Below, in pieces: positions 7,074 to 8,936 of a stretch of 8,936 bases of DNA. Source of the DNA: Candidatus Helarchaeota archaeon (lineage in GTDB: Archaea > Asgardarchaeota > Lokiarchaeia > Helarchaeales > JABXJV01); the NCBI GenBank assembly GCA_013375355.1, contig JABXJV010000133.1:1-8936 (forward strand). Direction: 5' to 3'. Positions within the stretch are counted from its first letter, which is position 1, and every line of letters starts with the position of its first letter. A program made the position numbers and the translations under genes. The notes under the pieces are model-generated. The model had not been told where the DNA came from, made no database searches, and worked only from the letters and a program-made list of their open reading frames with translations.

Positions 7074-8384
7074 TCATAAAGACTTCGGTGTACTCAAATT
7101 AGATCGATGATCGAAAACAATTTCATAAGAGTCTTTCAGATGTAATGCGCTCATCATATCAAAGTATCTCTTATACATATTGTAGAATAAATAGAATGGT
7201 CTCTTATTGTACCTTCCAGCTTCTATTGTGACCGCATCGATAGAATTAGGAAATTTTTGCATCTTATGTAGTTCAGTGCCAGGAAATGGAATAACTGGCT
7301 TTATGCCCCCCCCAATTCCAAATTTATCACACCAAGCTCTAAATTTTGCATTTTTCATCAGAGTACGTAACGTCTCTCCGGGGAAGTTCATCATTAAATT
7401 CACTCCACATCCAATTCCTTCATTTAAAACCATTTTGATAGTTTTAAGTACTTGGCCGATTGGTTGGATTTTCTTAATTACTCTCTGAATCGAAGGATCT
7501 ATATGTTCTACTCCCAGACTGTAAAACTTGCAACCAGCCTTTGCCATTGATTTAATTAAGTCCTTACGGGTAAAATCTGTGCGGGTTTGAATTCCCCAGT
7601 TTATTTCTAAACCTTTATTGATAATTTCTGAACAAATTGTTTGAGCCCATTTTTTATTTAGCGTAAAGATACTATCTTGAAAGAAAAAAGATCGGATGCC
7701 TTTTTCCATTAGGATCTCAATTTCTTCAATTACTTTACTTGGATCTCGTAGACGATATTTCTTTCCCTGTAGTATTGGATTTAGACAAAATATGCACGGG
7801 AACGGACATCCTCTACTTCCCGATAATACAAAAAAGTTGTTAAGACTGAGACCTGGATATTCATTCTGTTTATATGCCTTAAGAGGAAGCAAATCGAAGT
7901 CTGGAATCGGAAGCATATTCAAATCAACAGGGAATCGAACGATCCTCTCTTTTGTTTTCCCTTCTATTATCTTTTGTACAGCTATCTCTGGATCGTTCTG
8001 AACAATAAAATCAAATTTATGAAGATAATCCTGAGGAGTTAAAGAGGCGTATGGGCCTATAAAGATGGTTTTTGCATTATTCTCTTTTGCAAAAGCGCCA
8101 ATTTCCCATGAAAGTTGTCCTCCATATGGAAATGGACATCCCCAGAAATCCCAGGCTTCGGAACTTATAACTACCCACTCTGGCCCATATCTCTCTATAT
8201 TTTTCTTGATTTTATCAAGTTTGATATTTTCAGCATTCCCATCAATCACCTTTACAGTATGATTTTCAGATAGAATAGTGCCTAGATATAGAAATTCTAT
8301 CGGGGGATATTTTCTTTTGGAGCGAACAATGCCGCCAGATTTTATCTGATCTACGTTTTTTGGTAACGTTAATAGAATTTTCAA
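7074..8384 (-). CDS. Radical SAM protein with B12-binding-like N-terminal domain
   Basis: The 436-residue protein has the layout of B12-binding radical SAM enzymes. Residues about 1-140 form a Rossmann domain of the cobalamin-binding type (KILLTLP, PPIEFLYLGTIL, VKVIDGNAEN, EWVVISSEAW, KTIFIGPYAS, FDFIVQNDPE). The radical SAM barrel (about 185-370) carries the [4Fe-4S] motif C193-x3-C197-x2-C200, then FFFQDSIFTLNKKW, a GVEHIDPSIQ strand and MMNFPGETL. By family it would use a 5'-deoxyadenosyl radical for methyl transfer or rearrangement at an unreactive carbon; the substrate is unknown, and sugar or lipid modification is suggested by context. The cobalamin-ligand pattern D-x-H-x2-G is absent (D48 G N A E), as in some B12 radical SAM enzymes. 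GCPFP occurs twice, at 82-86 and 192-196. Eight consecutive G encode Gly358-360. The start is TTG, six bases after AGAGGT. Confidence 0.9.
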   Translation of the reverse strand: MKILLTLPKNVDQIKSGGIVRSKRKYPPIEFLYLGTILSENHTVKVIDGNAENIKLDKIKKNIERYGPEWVVISSEAWDFWGCPFPYGGQLSWEIGAFAKENNAKTIFIGPYASLTPQDYLHKFDFIVQNDPEIAVQKIIEGKTKERIVRFPVDLNMLPIPDFDLLPLKAYKQNEYPGLSLNNFFVLSGSRGCPFPCIFCLNPILQGKKYRLRDPSKVIEEIEILMEKGIRSFFFQDSIFTLNKKWAQTICSEIINKGLEINWGIQTRTDFTRKDLIKSMAKAGCKFYSLGVEHIDPSIQRVIKKIQPIGQVLKTIKMVLNEGIGCGVNLMMNFPGETLRTLMKNAKFRAWCDKFGIGGGIKPVIPFPGTELHKMQKFPNSIDAVTIEAGRYNKRPFYLFYNMYKRYFDMMSALHLKDSYEIVFDHRSNLSTPKSL

Positions 8385-8390
8385 CTTTTA

Positions 8391-8396
8391 ACCTCT
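8391..8396 (-). promoter_or_regulatory. Ribosome binding site AGAGGT for the radical SAM gene
   Basis: On the minus strand AGAGGT lies six bases before TTG at 8384. It decides the start: no ATG or GTG fits the N-terminal MKILLTLP strand, while TTG gives the usual beginning of the domain. Confidence 0.6.
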
Positions 8397-8420
8397 TTTT
8401 ATGAACTCTTAAGTTTCGTA

Positions 8421-8430
8421 TTTTTATACT
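8421..8430 (-). promoter_or_regulatory. Possible TATA box for the radical SAM gene
   Basis: AGTATAAAAA on the minus strand is a good match to an archaeal TATA box. A start site about 25 bases on, near 8400, leaves a leader of about 15 bases that contains the AGAGGT ribosome binding site. This would be the leading promoter of the minus-strand gene set. A second TATA-like TTTATAAA lies further upstream, near 8478-8485. Confidence 0.45.
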
Positions 8431-8435
8431 TGTAG

Positions 8436-8528
8436 GTGGAAAGCGCCATCTTTATTTTGAAATGATTCAGATTCTTTTTATAAATTTCCACCTTTTTTAA
8501 GAGCCTTTCCACTTATTGGTCGTGGAAA
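8436..8528. repeat. Four copies of heptamer GTGGAAA/TTTCCAC in the divergent promoter region
   Basis: The heptamer occurs as GTGGAAA at 8436-8442 and 8522-8528 and as TTTCCAC at 8485-8491 and 8506-8512. The pairs extend: AGGTGGAAA (8434-8442) is the exact reverse complement of 8485-8493, and GTGGAAATTT (8522-8531) that of 8482-8491. TGGTC (8517-8521) and GACCA (8532-8536) flank the last copy as a further inverted repeat. The array lies just upstream of the radical SAM TATA box. Binding of a regulator is one reading; a folded RNA is another. Confidence 0.5.
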
Positions 8529-8837
8529 TTTGACCATTGAAATATTTTTTTCAGCATCGAAGTATTATAGAAGACAATTGATATCTGCTAATGCATTGGC
8601 AATTAGTAAGAGGCCGTAATGGTGGCTACGGATTAGGAGGAACAGTGGAGGAAGTAGGCAAAGTCCAGAGAGTATAATTATAGAGACAGTAACGGGTTCT
8701 TAAAATGCATGTGTAAACGGTACCGGTATCAGAAGAATCAAGGTTTTATACTATTATAATAGGAGAATCGATAGTCTTTGTTCTTACCGTAGGATGGAAG
8801 ACGCAGTAACTAAAAATTACATTGCTTATCAAGTACA

Positions 8838-8845
8838 TTTATTAA
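8838..8845 (+). promoter_or_regulatory. Possible TATA box for the aminotransferase gene
   Basis: TTTATTAA lies about 45-50 bases before the TTG at 8890. A start site about 25 bases on would fall at the end of the 18-bp palindrome and leave a leader of about 20 bases. Confidence 0.3.
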
Positions 8846-8849
8846 TCTA

Positions 8850-8867
8850 GAAAGTAAATTTACTTTC
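8850..8867. promoter_or_regulatory. Perfect 18-bp palindrome, candidate operator
   Basis: GAAAGTAAATTTACTTTC equals its own reverse complement over all 18 bases. It lies between the TATA-like TTTATTAA and the TTG start at 8890, across the place where a transcript would begin. This is a typical position for a dimeric helix-turn-helix repressor. With no spacer it is a poor RNA hairpin, which favours a DNA-binding site. Confidence 0.5.
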
Positions 8868-8889
8868 AAAGGTTTAAAGTGAAGAAATA

Positions 8890-8936
8890 TTGTCAAATAA
8901 ACTCGCAATTAAAGGAGGATCTCCAATTCGTTCTAA
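8890..8936 (+). CDS. Probable DegT/DnrJ/EryC1/StrS aminotransferase, N-terminal fragment (3' end outside window)
   Basis: TTG at 8890 opens a frame reading (M)SNKLAIKGGSPIRS to the window edge. The pattern L-A-I-x-G-G-x-P-(I/V)-R is the characteristic start of the PLP-dependent sugar aminotransferases of the DegT/DnrJ/EryC1/StrS family, which make amino sugars from nucleotide-linked keto sugars. The stop TAA at 8875-8877 in the same frame excludes a much earlier start, and no other legal start lies between. The possible ribosome binding sequence GTGAAG upstream is weak. The active-site lysine and PLP motifs lie outside the window. GTG at 8879 opens a different frame that is also open to the edge, but its product resembles nothing. 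Only 15 residues are visible, so the family call rests on this motif alone. Confidence 0.6.
   Translation, partial: MSNKLAIKGGSPIRS

Larger units (their letters stand above)
8385..8889. other. Divergent intergenic region, no protein gene supported
   Basis: These 505 bases separate the radical SAM gene from the aminotransferase gene. The left third holds the radical SAM promoter and the heptamer array. The middle (8606-8670) is markedly G-rich, 26 G against 8 C in 65 bases, unlike the flanks. An ATG-initiated frame at 8591-8677 would encode 28 residues, and another frame is open to the TAG at about 8848; neither has a ribosome binding site or a recognisable family. Short pairings exist, such as CCGTA with TACGG (8614-8618 and 8626-8630), GCTAATGCATTGGC (8587-8600) and CTACGG with CCGTAG (8625-8630 and 8786-8791). 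A structured RNA or a decayed gene is possible; neither is shown. Confidence 0.45.

Noticed and set aside
7207..8262. Plus-strand open frames at 7207-7488, 7696-8001 and 8065-8262 inside the radical SAM gene
   Set aside because: Their products are mirror readings of conserved radical SAM codons with no recognisable domains.
8530..8568. Bacterial promoter TTGACC ... TATTAT
   Set aside because: The spacer is 27 bases, far from the usual 17, and no gene begins suitably downstream.
8591..8677. 28-residue glycine-rich peptide beginning MHWQLVRG
   Set aside because: It has no ribosome binding site, no recognised family and stops at once in the same frame; composition alone explains the glycines.
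8606..8820. RNase P RNA, suggested by GGAGGAA, GCAAAGTCC and ACAGTAAC
   Set aside because: The strand AAAGTC would need a downstream GACT-type partner to form helix P4, and none is present; the motif order and spacing also do not match.
8879..8936. Open frame starting at GTG 8879
   Set aside because: Its product has no family resemblance, while the overlapping frame from TTG 8890 carries the DegT-type LAIKGG-P-R motif.

Overview
The window is AT-rich (roughly one third G+C by eye) and carries a sugar-polymer biosynthesis and modification cluster. AGA/ATA-rich codon use, repeated TTG starts behind GGAGG-like ribosome binding sites, TATA-like boxes at archaeal promoter spacing and no convincing bacterial -35/-10 pair lean towards an archaeon, probably an uncultured one. 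This is an inference and a bacterium is not excluded. There are no rRNA or tRNA genes, CRISPR arrays or complete mobile elements.

Layout. Two genes read rightwards at the left edge. The first (1-383) is the 3' end of a polysaccharide-deacetylase-like gene cut by the window edge; the second (704-1507) is a class I SAM-dependent methyltransferase. Five genes on the minus strand follow, read from right to left: a radical SAM protein with an N-terminal B12-binding-like domain (8384-7074), a small SAM methyltransferase (6978-6373), a family-4-type glycosyltransferase (6205-5075), a 623-residue protein joining a glutamine-amidotransferase-like domain to a NodB-type deacetylase domain (4972-3101), and a membrane-anchored D-glucuronyl C5-epimerase-like protein (2918-1836). 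The gaps of 95 to 182 bases allow either one leaky operon or several short transcription units. At the right edge (8890-8936) the first 15 codons of a probable DegT/DnrJ/EryC1/StrS sugar aminotransferase read rightwards.

Working together (inference): an aminotransferase makes an amino sugar, the glycosyltransferase adds sugars to a carrier-linked glycan, the deacetylase-like and C5-epimerase-like proteins alter acetamido and uronic acid residues, and the methyltransferases and radical SAM enzyme decorate the sugars or lipid. The product would be a surface glycan, an N-glycan or a capsule. The epimerase's membrane topology suggests that epimerisation occurs on the cytoplasmic face.

The least explained stretch is the 505-base divergent region 8385-8889. 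It has four copies of a GTGGAAA/TTTCCAC heptamer, a G-rich unassigned segment and a perfect 18-bp palindrome just upstream of the aminotransferase start. Other points are the two related deacetylase genes in opposite orientation, the substituted active-site residues in the deacetylase and glycosyltransferase, and an eight-G run inside the radical SAM gene.
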